Shown here piece after piece: positions 31,408 to 38,494 of a DNA stretch of 38,494 nucleotides. Position 1 is the first letter of the stretch; the number at the start of each line of letters is the position of its first letter. The stretch is from JAFGGG01 sp964638895. GTDB lineage: Bacteria > Spirochaetota > Spirochaetia > SZUA-6 > RPPD01. A model generated the notes under the pieces. That model did not search any database and had not been told where the DNA came from. It worked only from the letters and a program-made list of their open reading frames with translations. The stretch covers positions 1-38,494 of the forward strand of contig CAZWYY010000039.1 in NCBI GenBank assembly GCA_964638895.1, written 5' to 3'. Both the position numbers and the translations under genes were made by a program.

Positions 31408-32048
31408 TCGTTTGATTTTCTGCGGCTTTTCACAAAACGGTCAAAATCATTGATATTTTTCACTACGATGCGGTCGGTGTACAGCTCCACGCGGTGCTGC
31501 TGGGAGAAGTGGTTGATTACGTTCTTGCACTCGGCCGGGGGGATCCCCGCCCAGTGGGCGATGTCGTCCACCGAGGTCTTGAACTCGATGCTGTCGCTTT
31601 CGCGGTCGCCCTGGGTTTCCTTCTCGGCCAGCATCAGAAATACGTCGGCCACCTTGGCCTCGATATCGTCCAGGGTAAGTATCATAAAGCGGCGTTTCTG
31701 ATCGTAGATTCGCTTGATGAAAAGCTTCATCAGCTTTAAGGCTATCTGGGGGTTGCCCCGCATCAATATCTCGAAATTGGCGCGGTTGAACTCAAGCGCC
31801 TGCACCCTGTCTAAGGCTATGGTGGTGGCCGAGCGCGGCGCCTCCTCCAGGATGGCCATCTCCCCGAATATCTCGCCGGGGTTCAGGATGTCCAGGGTTT
31901 TTTCGATATTGCCGATTATCTTTACTATTTTAACGCGCCCGGATTGGATCAGGTAGAAGTTATCCCCCGGCTCGTACTCACAGAAGATGATGCTGCCCTT
32001 GGGGAAACTTTTGCTGAATCTCTGGAACATCTGGTCGAAGGAACTCAT
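31404..32048 (-). CDS. Crp/Fnr-family protein with intact cyclic-nucleotide pocket
   Basis: A 214-residue protein. The cyclic-nucleotide-binding domain (about 10-125) has a canonical phosphate-binding cassette: FGEMAI (61-66) with Glu63 and PRSA (71-74) with Arg72, the residues that hold the ribose and phosphate of cAMP or cGMP. A long helix (about 95-115) and a winged-helix domain (about 140-205, VDDIAHWAGIPPAECKNVINHF) follow. Likely a cyclic-nucleotide-responsive transcription regulator. Its start overlaps the stop of the CNB/TPR gene by one base (TAATG), with GGAGA upstream, so the two are translated together. Confidence 0.82.
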   Translation of the reverse strand: MSSFDQMFQRFSKSFPKGSIIFCEYEPGDNFYLIQSGRVKIVKIIGNIEKTLDILNPGEIFGEMAILEEAPRSATTIALDRVQALEFNRANFEILMRGNPQIALKLMKLFIKRIYDQKRRFMILTLDDIEAKVADVFLMLAEKETQGDRESDSIEFKTSVDDIAHWAGIPPAECKNVINHFSQQHRVELYTDRIVVKNINDFDRFVKSRRKSND

Positions 32049-33058
32049 TACTTGTCTCCTTCCAGCTTGCGCAGGGCCTTGCGCGCTTTTGTGTAAAGAC
32101 TTTCGGTATCCGGGGTAATCGCGATAACCTTTTTATAGATACTGATCGCTCTGTCGTTATTATTCATCGCCTCGTGCGAGCCGGCGATAAAAAACAGCGC
32201 GTCCTTGAGATCCGGGTGTTTGGGATACTTTGATATCCAGGTGGTAAACAGGCGGATGCAGTTGTCGAACCTCTTCATGTAGTACAGGCAGCGGCCCATC
32301 TCGTATTGGGATTTTGAAATATACTCCTCGTCGTTTGAAGAGTTGATGATGGTCTTGAATTCGTTATAGGCGTCTTCGTATTTTTCCTGGCTGATAAGGC
32401 TGACAGCTTTGTAGTAGGTCTGCGCCGTGTCTGAGAGTTCCACGGTGCTCTGGGGTCTCGGCTCGGCCATGACCGGCGCCGCCTGGGGCGCGGTGTCCGG
32501 CCCCTTGCCCTGGCCGTATTTGTTCAGATACCCCTCGGCGATCTCGATGTTCTTGATGGCCTCGGAGGCCTGTGAGCCGGAGGGATAATACACCAGGTAA
32601 CGCTTGAACGCGTAGATTGCCTGGTCATAAGCCTTGTTGTTCAGATAATATTCCCCTATGCTGAAAAGGCCCTTTTCAGGATTTATGTGTTCCTCGGCAT
32701 GGATGAGGTTTTGCACCTGTTTTTGAATTCTGCGTAGTTGATTGGAAAACACCTTCAGCATTTTTAAGACAACGCGGCTGTGTTGGCTGACAAGCTGTTC
32801 GAACTCGGGCACCGAGAAGCCGACCACCGTGGAATCGGCGAGTACGACGGCTGTCTCCTCGCGCCTGAACCTTCCCAGGGCGGATTTTACCCCGAAGAAC
32901 TCGCCGGTCTTTACAAGATCGTGGATTTCCTGTCCGGTTTCAATATCCTCATAGTTAAGACTTACCTTTCCCGAATTGAGAATAAAAACCTTGTCACCGA
33001 TATCGCCCTGGAAATAAATAATGGAGTTGGCCTTATAGAAAACGGATTTTGGCGACAC
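32048..33058 (-). CDS. Cyclic-nucleotide-binding-like domain fused to TPR-type repeats
   Basis: A 336-residue protein starting at GTG (33058), ten bases after AAGGGG. The N-terminal domain (about 1-115) has the Crp-type barrel (YFQGDIGDKVFILNSGKVSL, GEFFGVKSALG), but the Glu of FGE is Val and the phosphate-binding Arg position is Glu in REETAVV, so nucleotide binding is doubtful. The C-terminal part (about 125-330) contains TPR/TolA-partner-like repeats: YYLNNKAYDQAIYAFKRYLVYYP, YKAVSLISQEKYEDAYNEFKTII and CLYYMKRFDNCIRLFTTWISKYP. Proteins of this build are conserved in treponemes. Probably a scaffold or sensor working with the downstream Crp. Confidence 0.8.
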   Translation of the reverse strand: MSPKSVFYKANSIIYFQGDIGDKVFILNSGKVSLNYEDIETGQEIHDLVKTGEFFGVKSALGRFRREETAVVLADSTVVGFSVPEFEQLVSQHSRVVLKMLKVFSNQLRRIQKQVQNLIHAEEHINPEKGLFSIGEYYLNNKAYDQAIYAFKRYLVYYPSGSQASEAIKNIEIAEGYLNKYGQGKGPDTAPQAAPVMAEPRPQSTVELSDTAQTYYKAVSLISQEKYEDAYNEFKTIINSSNDEEYISKSQYEMGRCLYYMKRFDNCIRLFTTWISKYPKHPDLKDALFFIAGSHEAMNNNDRAISIYKKVIAITPDTESLYTKARKALRKLEGDK

Positions 33059-33081
33059 TCTTTTAAAACCCCTTAATTAAC

Positions 33082-33111
33082 ACTATATGTTATCATTATA
33101 CTAGAGGTCAA
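33082..33111 (-). promoter_or_regulatory. Promoter before the CNB/TPR-Crp pair
   Basis: On the minus strand, TTGACC (33106-33111) and TATAGT (33082-33087) are 18 bases apart. The -35 sits at the end of the amidohydrolase coding region, so the two regulatory genes can probably be transcribed separately from it. Confidence 0.45.
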
Positions 33112-34333
33112 GTGGCATAAATTCAAGTATTTTTTTATAACCCACGGCTTCACGGATCTTTTTTAACAAGCCGGCGGGATCGCCCTGCACCAGCATTTTC
33201 CGGCCCTTTACCGTTATGGTCGTATAATCCGTCTCCTGCGCGGTGAACAGCTCTTCCATCTCCGGCACGCCCAGCATGGGTTTTCCCTTATAGGTAAGCA
33301 GGACGATCGAATCGGTATCGGTTTGCATCAATGATTCATAGGGGTCTTCATGCTGCGCCCTGATCACCAGAACGTCGGCGGATTTTTGGGAATCTAGCGA
33401 GCCCACTTCCCGCTCGATTTTAAGCGCCCGGGCCGGGTTAAGGGTTACCATGTCCAACAGGGTTTTCAGCGGCAGGTCCTCACCGTACATCTTTCGATAA
33501 ATCCTCCGGGCGAACCTCATCTCTTCCAGCAGGTTCAGCGAGCCCGTGGCCGTGGAATCGGTTCCCAGTGAAACGTTGATGCCGGCCTTGAGGATTTTTC
33601 GGATTTTACAGGTGAGATTATACATGAACACATTAGATACCGGACACCACACTATATTGCAGCCGGCCTTTTTTGTTTTTGCTATATCCCGGTCGGAAAA
33701 CCCGATGCAATGAATGTTAAGATTGTGTTCATCGTACGCGTTATGCTTTTCCAGAAGCTCCACGCCGCCCTGGTAGTCCGCGTCGAACCCCTCTTCCAAA
33801 TGCACTATGAAAGGACAATGAAGTTTTTTTGCCCTTGTATGTTCTACTGCAATGCCGTCTCCCCAGTGTAAGGAATGCGAGCTGGCCTCATGGTGAAGCG
33901 TGTAGTCGGCCACCACCCGTATGGGAAGCTTTGGAATGTAAAGATCGTTGATACTATGCGGATAGTGGTCCTGCACCGTGACTACCCCGGAAAACAGATT
34001 CTTGTACGCGCCCAGGAAGTAACAGTCCTCTTCGGTAATTTTGGCGCGCTCTTTCACCACGCTGGAAACCCGAAGGTCGGTTTCCCAGTCGTGGCATTTA
34101 ATATAGCAGGTTCCTTCCTGCGGACCGATTTTGGGAAGGTAATCGCCCCGCAGGTGATCGTGCACATTGATTAACGCGGGAAAGATAAAGGTATCGCCCG
34201 GCAGATCAAGATGATATTCGGCCCTGACCCCGATCTCGTCAATGAGTTTGTCGGTTATTTTTATGATGCCCTTATTGATTATTTTCTGAGGTGTTATTAC
34301 GGCGTTTCCTTTTAATGAATATGTTTCCAGCAT
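33101..34333 (-). CDS. Metal-dependent amidohydrolase (deaminase/chlorohydrolase-like)
   Basis: A 410-residue member of the amidohydrolase superfamily. NVHDHL gives metal ligands His58 and His60, VHLEEG gives His178, NIHCIG gives His208 and LGTDSTATG gives Asp259, the set used by the mononuclear deaminase branch (cytosine deaminase, TrzN/AtzA, guanine deaminase). The ending (KSADVLVIRA, TVKGRKMLVQGD) is the usual beta-sandwich. An extra Cys/Trp segment (TCYIKCHDWETDLRV) follows the first motif. AAGGTG precedes the ATG. The substrate is not deducible, though an amine-bearing ring or guanidine compound is typical. It lies 42 bases before the CNB/TPR gene on the same strand. Confidence 0.8.
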   Translation of the reverse strand: MLETYSLKGNAVITPQKIINKGIIKITDKLIDEIGVRAEYHLDLPGDTFIFPALINVHDHLRGDYLPKIGPQEGTCYIKCHDWETDLRVSSVVKERAKITEEDCYFLGAYKNLFSGVVTVQDHYPHSINDLYIPKLPIRVVADYTLHHEASSHSLHWGDGIAVEHTRAKKLHCPFIVHLEEGFDADYQGGVELLEKHNAYDEHNLNIHCIGFSDRDIAKTKKAGCNIVWCPVSNVFMYNLTCKIRKILKAGINVSLGTDSTATGSLNLLEEMRFARRIYRKMYGEDLPLKTLLDMVTLNPARALKIEREVGSLDSQKSADVLVIRAQHEDPYESLMQTDTDSIVLLTYKGKPMLGVPEMEELFTAQETDYTTITVKGRKMLVQGDPAGLLKKIREAVGYKKILEFMPLDL

Positions 34334-34636
34334 TCATTCACCTTTCAGTTTTTGCGGTTATATAATGTTTTTCACGTAATTATTATCGGAATATGTATTA
34401 TATCCTACATACAATAAAATCAATATATAACACGTTTAATCTTTACTATTAATATACAATAATTTTTCTGAATTTCTCAATAAATTTAACCCCATTTATC
34501 CTTTTGTATACAATTATTACAAAGCAATTTTTATTCATGTATAGGCCCCTTAAAATAATTATATATATTATATAGAGTTATAATGGATAGCGAAATATGG
34601 CACGCTTTTTGCTACATATTCATTGAGGTGAATGAT
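34334..34636. other. AT-rich intergenic region between divergent genes
   Basis: About 300 bases, strongly AT-rich, without an open frame that looks real. It must hold promoters for both neighbours. The only clear element is TATAAT at 34579-34584, 53 bases before the HD-GYP start codon at 34637; no convincing -35 is visible. Confidence 0.5.
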
Positions 34637-35803
34637 ATGAACGTAATGGAAAAAGACAAAAAAAACACCATACTGCAGATCAGCGTGGAAAGCCTGCGCG
34701 CGGGTATGGTGTTCACCGCGCCGGTGTATTTTGCTGACAACTACATGTTTCTGCCCACGGGGCTGCCCGTAAAAGACAGGGACATCCAAAAACTGAAGAA
34801 GATGTCGATTTCCTATGTATACACCGAGGGAAGTCTGGAACAGGAACACTCTTTGTTCATCAACAGGAGAAAAAGCCTGGAGGTATCGTATATCGGGCAG
34901 GGTGAGAAGACATGCCTGCGCATATACAACCTGGTATTCAAAATGATGTGCAACATTTTTCATAACCTGAAACAGAAGCAGTCCGTGGATTCTCATTCCA
35001 TAGACAATGTAATCAACGAGTTATATCTGGCCGTAAAACAGGACTCCAACAATATGGTTCAGCTTATTTTGAACATAGACAACAGCAGCGACGACCTGGT
35101 ATTAAGCTCCATTAACTGCGCCATTATCTCGATGGTTATCGGGTTTAACCTGAAACTCTCGGGCCATAAGATAATCCAGCTGGCGACGGGCGCCCTGTTG
35201 CACGACGTGGGCATGCTGCACATACCCGATTCCATTTTGGGTAAGAAGAACAAGCTTTCGTCCAGGGAAACAGAGCTTGTCAAAACCCATACGCTTCATT
35301 CGTATAATATTATTTTAAAAGAGCTGGGGTACGGCCAGGAGATCGCCCAGATAGGGGCGTATCACCATGAGCGCTGGGACGGCAAAGGCTACCCCAAGAA
35401 CCTGCATGGCCATAAAATACCGGTGTATGCCATGATAGTCGCGGTTGTGGACTCTTTTGTGGCCATGATAAACAAGCGCCCCTACAGAAAGCATCTTTTG
35501 GGCTATGACGCGGTAAAAAACATCATGAGAGACACGTTTACCCATTTCGGTTCGGAGGTGGTAAAGGTGTTCTTAAAGAGTATCGGTATCTACCCGGTGG
35601 GGAGCATGGTTCTGCTGAATGATTACCGCATCGGCAAGGTAATCGACGGCCAGATCGGCTCACCGCTGCGGCCTAAACTGGAGATCGTGATAGATGAGAT
35701 CGGCAGGAAGGTAACCCAGCCTAAGGTTCTTGACCTGCTGCAGGAAGAGCATGTGTATATTTTAAAACCGCTTGATGCGCGCAAGGTGGTCGGGTCACTG
35801 TAG
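34637..35803 (+). CDS. HD-GYP domain protein with degenerate metal site
   Basis: A 388-residue paralogue of the HD-GYP protein near 20 kb, with the same layout: beta-rich N-terminal domain (AGMVFTAPVYFADNYMFLPTG), HD-GYP core and C-terminal beta segment (VGSMVLLNDYRIGKVID). LLHDVGM (His189, Asp190) and HHERWDGKGYP (243-253) are present. The first metal-ligand His of the domain is Ser157 (LSSINCAIIS), and the DxFDAL motif reads VDSFVAM (Asp272 kept, the second Asp replaced by Val275). It may be catalytically weak or act as a c-di-GMP receptor. The start at 34637 has GAGGTG upstream; an ATG at 34583 overlaps the -10 box. Confidence 0.82.
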   Translation: MNVMEKDKKNTILQISVESLRAGMVFTAPVYFADNYMFLPTGLPVKDRDIQKLKKMSISYVYTEGSLEQEHSLFINRRKSLEVSYIGQGEKTCLRIYNLVFKMMCNIFHNLKQKQSVDSHSIDNVINELYLAVKQDSNNMVQLILNIDNSSDDLVLSSINCAIISMVIGFNLKLSGHKIIQLATGALLHDVGMLHIPDSILGKKNKLSSRETELVKTHTLHSYNIILKELGYGQEIAQIGAYHHERWDGKGYPKNLHGHKIPVYAMIVAVVDSFVAMINKRPYRKHLLGYDAVKNIMRDTFTHFGSEVVKVFLKSIGIYPVGSMVLLNDYRIGKVIDGQIGSPLRPKLEIVIDEIGRKVTQPKVLDLLQEEHVYILKPLDARKVVGSL

Positions 35804-35832
35804 CTTACGGGTTTTCATATTATGGGTTTATA

Positions 35833-35872
35833 GGGGCTGTCTGATGGTTTAATCTTTCAGATGGCCCCGTTT
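35833..35872 (+). terminator. Intrinsic terminator after the second HD-GYP gene
   Basis: A 12-pair stem (35833-35844 with 35857-35868, two G-U pairs) with a 12-base loop is followed by GTTTAATT. It separates the HD-GYP gene from the def promoter. Confidence 0.7.
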
Positions 35873-35874
35873 AA

Positions 35875-35903
35875 TTGACAGCCGGCCCCGGTTTTAGTAC
35901 TAT
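35875..35903 (+). promoter_or_regulatory. Promoter of the def-fmt-PASTA operon
   Basis: TTGACA (35875-35880) and TACTAT (35898-35903) are 17 bases apart. The expected start near 35910 leaves a leader of only about eight bases before the def ATG, with GAAG as the sole ribosome-site-like sequence. Confidence 0.65.
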
Positions 35904-35917
35904 CTTAATGAAGACTT

Positions 35918-36421
35918 ATGGCGGCAAAGACCGAGTTACAGATTATTACAATGGGAGATCCGCTGTTAAATCAGAAATCCCCGGCCGTAACCGAACTGGA
36001 CGGTGCCCTGGAAAACCTGGTAAAAGAGATGTTCCGCAGCATGTACAACGGCAAGGGCGTAGGGCTGGCCGCGGTTCAGGTGGGAAGGCTGCTGCGCGTG
36101 TTCATTACCCACCTGCCCAAGGACGAACCCAGGGTGTTCATTAATCCGGAGCTCCTTACCACTTCAATCGATGAAAACATATACGAAGAAGGCTGTTTAA
36201 GCGTGCCCGCGGTGTACGCGGATGTGAAAAGACCCGCCGTAGTAAGGGTGCAGGCCTTGGATATTAAGGGAAAACCCTTCACCATCCAGGCCGAGGAATT
36301 TCTGGCGCGGGTGGTGCAGCACGAATTGGATCATTTAAACGGAATTCTTTTTATTGACAAGGTGCCGAAAAACAAAAAGAGGCAGCTCCTTAAAACCTAC
36401 CAAAGGAAAATAAAAATCTGA
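35918..36421 (+). CDS. def: Peptide deformylase
   Basis: Removes the N-formyl group from nascent proteins. 167 aa, normal length. The three family motifs are intact: GVGLAAVQVG (47-56), EEGCLSVP with metal ligand Cys93, and VQHELDHLNG with His135, catalytic Glu136 and His139. The final VPKNKKRQLLKTYQRKIKI is a typical basic tail. Its stop overlaps the start of fmt (TGATG), and def-fmt pairing is widely conserved, since Fmt adds the formyl group that Def removes. Confidence 0.95.
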   Translation: MAAKTELQIITMGDPLLNQKSPAVTELDGALENLVKEMFRSMYNGKGVGLAAVQVGRLLRVFITHLPKDEPRVFINPELLTTSIDENIYEEGCLSVPAVYADVKRPAVVRVQALDIKGKPFTIQAEEFLARVVQHELDHLNGILFIDKVPKNKKRQLLKTYQRKIKI

Positions 36422-37362
36422 TGCGCCTCCTGTTTGCGGGCACTCCTCAGTTTGCCATTCCCGCTCTGGCCACGGCGGCCGCGGAGCACGACATATGCGG
36501 GGTGCTCACCGCGCCGGACAGCCGGGCCGGCAGGGGCAGAGCAACACTCGCCCCGGCCGTAAAACAAAAAGCCGTGGAGCTTGGACTGCCCGTGTTTCAG
36601 CCTGAAACCATAAATGAATCTTTCATAGAGCAGGTAAGGGCGGCCGCGCCCGAGCTTCTGGTTGTGGCCGCCTTCGGTGTGATATTCAGGAAGCCCTTCC
36701 TTGACGCGTTTCCCCGCGGCGCGATTAATGTTCATCCTTCATTGCTGCCCCGCTATCGTGGCCCTTCCCCCATTTCAGCGGCTATACTGGCCGGGGACGC
36801 GGAAACCGGGGTCACCATCCAGCGCTTGGCCCTGAAGATGGACAGTGGGGACATCCTGGCCCAGGCGCGCCGTCCGCTTTCCGGAGATGAAACAACCGGC
36901 TCACTCACCAAGGACCTGTCTTTAATAGGTGCGGAACTTTTAAAGACCGTACTCCGGGACATGGAAGACCATACGCTGCGCGCTCTTGCCCAGGAAGAAG
37001 AGCGGGCCTCCTACTGCAGGCTGGTGCGCAAGCAGGACGGCCGTATCGACTGGCAAAACGGAGCCGAGTACATAAGCCGTATGATCAGGGCGTATGATCC
37101 CTGGCCGGGGGCCTATACCGCGTACAAGGGCCAAAACCTGTATTTCAGGCGCGGATACCTCTGCACGGAAGGGTTTTCCGGCACGGAAAATACAGCAGGA
37201 ACGGTTTTAGGTGTAGACAAACAGCATGGAATTTTGATACACACTAATAATGGAATATTGTGTATACAGGAGCTTCAGCTTGAGTTTAAACGGTCCTGTT
37301 CATGGCGGGACTTCCTGAACGGCCATAAAGATTTTATCGGTTCCATTCTTGGAGGAGATTGA
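36421..37362 (+). CDS. fmt: Methionyl-tRNA formyltransferase
   Basis: Transfers a formyl group from 10-formyl-tetrahydrofolate to initiator Met-tRNA. 313 aa. The N-terminal Rossmann domain has RLLFAGTPQFAIPAL, the loop-1 region APDSRAGRGRA, the catalytic INVHPSLLPRYRGPSPI (Asn103, His105) and the Asp in MDSGDIL (Asp144). The C-terminal OB-like domain begins near 200 (DGRIDWQNGAEYISRMIRAYDPWPGAYT). It overlaps def upstream and the PASTA gene downstream (TGATG each time). Confidence 0.95.
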   Translation: MRLLFAGTPQFAIPALATAAAEHDICGVLTAPDSRAGRGRATLAPAVKQKAVELGLPVFQPETINESFIEQVRAAAPELLVVAAFGVIFRKPFLDAFPRGAINVHPSLLPRYRGPSPISAAILAGDAETGVTIQRLALKMDSGDILAQARRPLSGDETTGSLTKDLSLIGAELLKTVLRDMEDHTLRALAQEEERASYCRLVRKQDGRIDWQNGAEYISRMIRAYDPWPGAYTAYKGQNLYFRRGYLCTEGFSGTENTAGTVLGVDKQHGILIHTNNGILCIQELQLEFKRSCSWRDFLNGHKDFIGSILGGD

Positions 37363-38396
37363 TGTTTTCGTTGTTCGAAAAAATAAAACAGATTATCCCG
37401 GGCGCGGCGGATGCGCCCGAAACAAGGGATTTTAAAATAGGGGTATTCTTGCTTTCGGGGCTACTGCTCCTGATCGTGATTGTGGGCTTGTTCGCCTTTT
37501 TTGTAATATTACAGGGCGGGCACATAACAACCGTTCCCGACCTGATAGGCCAGGACCTTGTGGCCGGTTTAAAGCTGCTGCAAGCCAAGAACCTGGTGGC
37601 CGAGGTGGACGACAAGTTCACCGACAACCCGGAAGACAAGGGCAAGATTGTAAGCCAGGACCCGCCGTACACAACCGAGGTGCGTGAGGACCAGGTAATC
37701 AAGCTTATGGTAAGCAAGGGCGCTCCCGTTGACCGCGTGGGCAATTACGTGGGTAAAACCCTGCCCCAGGTCAGGGCCCAGCTTAAAACCCAGTTTGCCT
37801 CTTCCGACAAACAGCTTATCAGGATCGTGGACAACATGATAATGTACAAAAACGACGCCCTTCCGTCCGGGACCGTCATTTCACAGAAACCGGAGCCCGA
37901 CACGCCGCTGACCGACGAACCCATCAATCTTGAGCTTGTGGTAAGCAAGGGAGAAGGCAGAAAAATGGTGGATATCAGCAATTATGTGAGTAAGAGCTTT
38001 TCCCAGGCGGTGAATGAGCTGAACCAGGCCGGTGTTCCCTACATTTTTACCGTAAAGACGGCCGCTGGGGCCGAGCAGCAGGGTGTTGTAGTGTCACAGA
38101 GCCCCAAGGCCGGAAGCTCCGTGCCCGAGGGCCTGATCGTTGCGCTGGTAATGACAAAGCCCGGCACCGTGCCGGCCGGGAACGTGTTCGGTCTGTTCAG
38201 GGCCAGGGTCCCCAATTTCGACGTCATGGCCAAGGTGGAGGTGGTTGTGGTCTCCGGACAGTCGCGCACCACGCTGATGTCCATGATGCACCCGGGCGGC
38301 GAGCTTTCGATTCCGTACATTCTGGACAAGGACGCCTCGATCCTGCTTTTAGTAAACGGCCAGGAGCTGTTAAAAAAGGATGTGGAGCCTTTTTAG
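37362..38396 (+). CDS. PASTA-domain membrane protein
   Basis: A 344-residue protein with a short cytoplasmic N-terminus, one membrane helix (about 26-50) and an extracytoplasmic part made of three PASTA domains: about 56-119 (TTVPDLIGQDLVAGLKLLQ), 124-197 (NYVGKTLPQVRAQL) and 201-267 (VDISNYVSKSFSQAVNELNQ). A C-terminal beta-rich segment of about 75 residues follows. PASTA domains bind muropeptides or beta-lactams. No kinase domain is attached, unlike PknB. The same def-fmt-PASTA order is typical of treponemes. The ATG at 37362 has GGAGGA upstream and overlaps the fmt stop. Confidence 0.85.
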   Translation: MFSLFEKIKQIIPGAADAPETRDFKIGVFLLSGLLLLIVIVGLFAFFVILQGGHITTVPDLIGQDLVAGLKLLQAKNLVAEVDDKFTDNPEDKGKIVSQDPPYTTEVREDQVIKLMVSKGAPVDRVGNYVGKTLPQVRAQLKTQFASSDKQLIRIVDNMIMYKNDALPSGTVISQKPEPDTPLTDEPINLELVVSKGEGRKMVDISNYVSKSFSQAVNELNQAGVPYIFTVKTAAGAEQQGVVVSQSPKAGSSVPEGLIVALVMTKPGTVPAGNVFGLFRARVPNFDVMAKVEVVVVSGQSRTTLMSMMHPGGELSIPYILDKDASILLLVNGQELLKKDVEPF

Positions 38397-38405
38397 CTTT
38401 TTTGA

Positions 38406-38411
38406 TATAAT
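38406..38411 (+). promoter_or_regulatory. -10 box of tRNA-Gly
   Basis: TATAAT ends ten bases before the mature tRNA. It is preceded by TTTTTAGCTTTTTT, which could also act as part of a termination signal for the PASTA gene; no clear -35 is visible. Confidence 0.4.
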
Positions 38412-38421
38412 ATGTGAGAAC

Positions 38422-38493
38422 GCGAGCGTCGTATAATGGTTATTACCCGAGCTTCCCAAGCTCGTGACGAGGGTTCGATTCCCTTCGCTCGCT
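38422..38493 (+). tRNA. tRNA-Gly(CCC)
   Basis: The acceptor stem GCGAGCG/CGCTCGC, anticodon stem CGAGC/GCTCG with loop TTCCCAA (anticodon CCC at 38455-38457), and T arm GAGGG-TTCGATT-CCCTT fold properly. CCA is not visible before the window ends. Confidence 0.93.
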
Positions 38494-38494
38494 T

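Noticed and set aside
34513..34524. A 12-base match to the znu operator (ATTATTACAAAG) in the AT-rich region before the second HD-GYP gene
   Set aside because: Only one half of the double site is present and the region is so AT-rich that a chance match is likely.

Overview
The window looks like a chromosomal piece of a spirochaete, most likely in or near the Treponema group. This rests on gene content, not a marker gene: a def-fmt-PASTA operon, two HD-GYP proteins, a cyclic-nucleotide-binding protein fused to TPR-like repeats next to a Crp-type regulator, a kinase with threonyl-tRNA-synthetase-like N-terminal domains, PEGA-domain proteins, and many lipoprotein or exported-protein signals. Genes are tightly packed, and three convergent pairs overlap by exactly four bases at their stop codons. 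Two tRNA genes are present, Thr-CGT and Gly-CCC.

Left part (1-11250). It opens with a GH5-type lipoprotein whose reading frame ends before the expected nucleophile, followed by a MocR-type regulator cut off where the GH5 gene begins. Next come an exported CAP-domain protein, a transglutaminase-like protein, and a two-gene unit of a small helical protein and a nucleotidyltransferase. A zinc-type ABC transporter (znuA, znuC, znuB) sits behind a ribbon-helix-helix protein with a Cys/His-rich tail, and a double direct repeat overlaps the promoter. A histidine phosphatase, a C39-like peptidase and an HtrA-type protease with Glu at the catalytic Asp position close this part.

Middle (11321-17046). 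Four closely spaced genes form the most system-like locus: a membrane-anchored P-loop NTPase with two PEGA domains, an exported protein that looks like an outer-membrane barrel, a soluble P-loop NTPase, and a class III adenylate cyclase fused to a paralogue of that soluble NTPase. I infer a signalling assembly spanning the envelope with cAMP as a possible output. A Crp-family protein with an intact phosphate-binding cassette is encoded further along (31404-32048).

Right-middle (17141-29857). An ankyrin lipoprotein is followed by a gene-poor stretch with degenerate repeats and a possible group II intron relic. Then come a Cys-rich DUF6485-like protein, a TPR-like membrane protein, an HD-GYP protein, the TGS/SAD-kinase, a PilZ protein, a Cys-cluster protein and two membrane proteins. 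A sugar operon follows: a GH31 alpha-glycosidase behind a GPH-type symporter with a complete seven-blade propeller inserted in a periplasmic loop. This fusion is the most unusual protein in the window.

Right end (30047-38494). It holds tRNA-Thr, a SpoIIAA/STAS-like protein, a PflA-like radical SAM protein, an amidohydrolase - CNB/TPR - Crp operon, a second HD-GYP protein with a strong terminator, the def-fmt-PASTA operon with a good promoter, and tRNA-Gly. All identifications come from motif reading and were not confirmed by database search.
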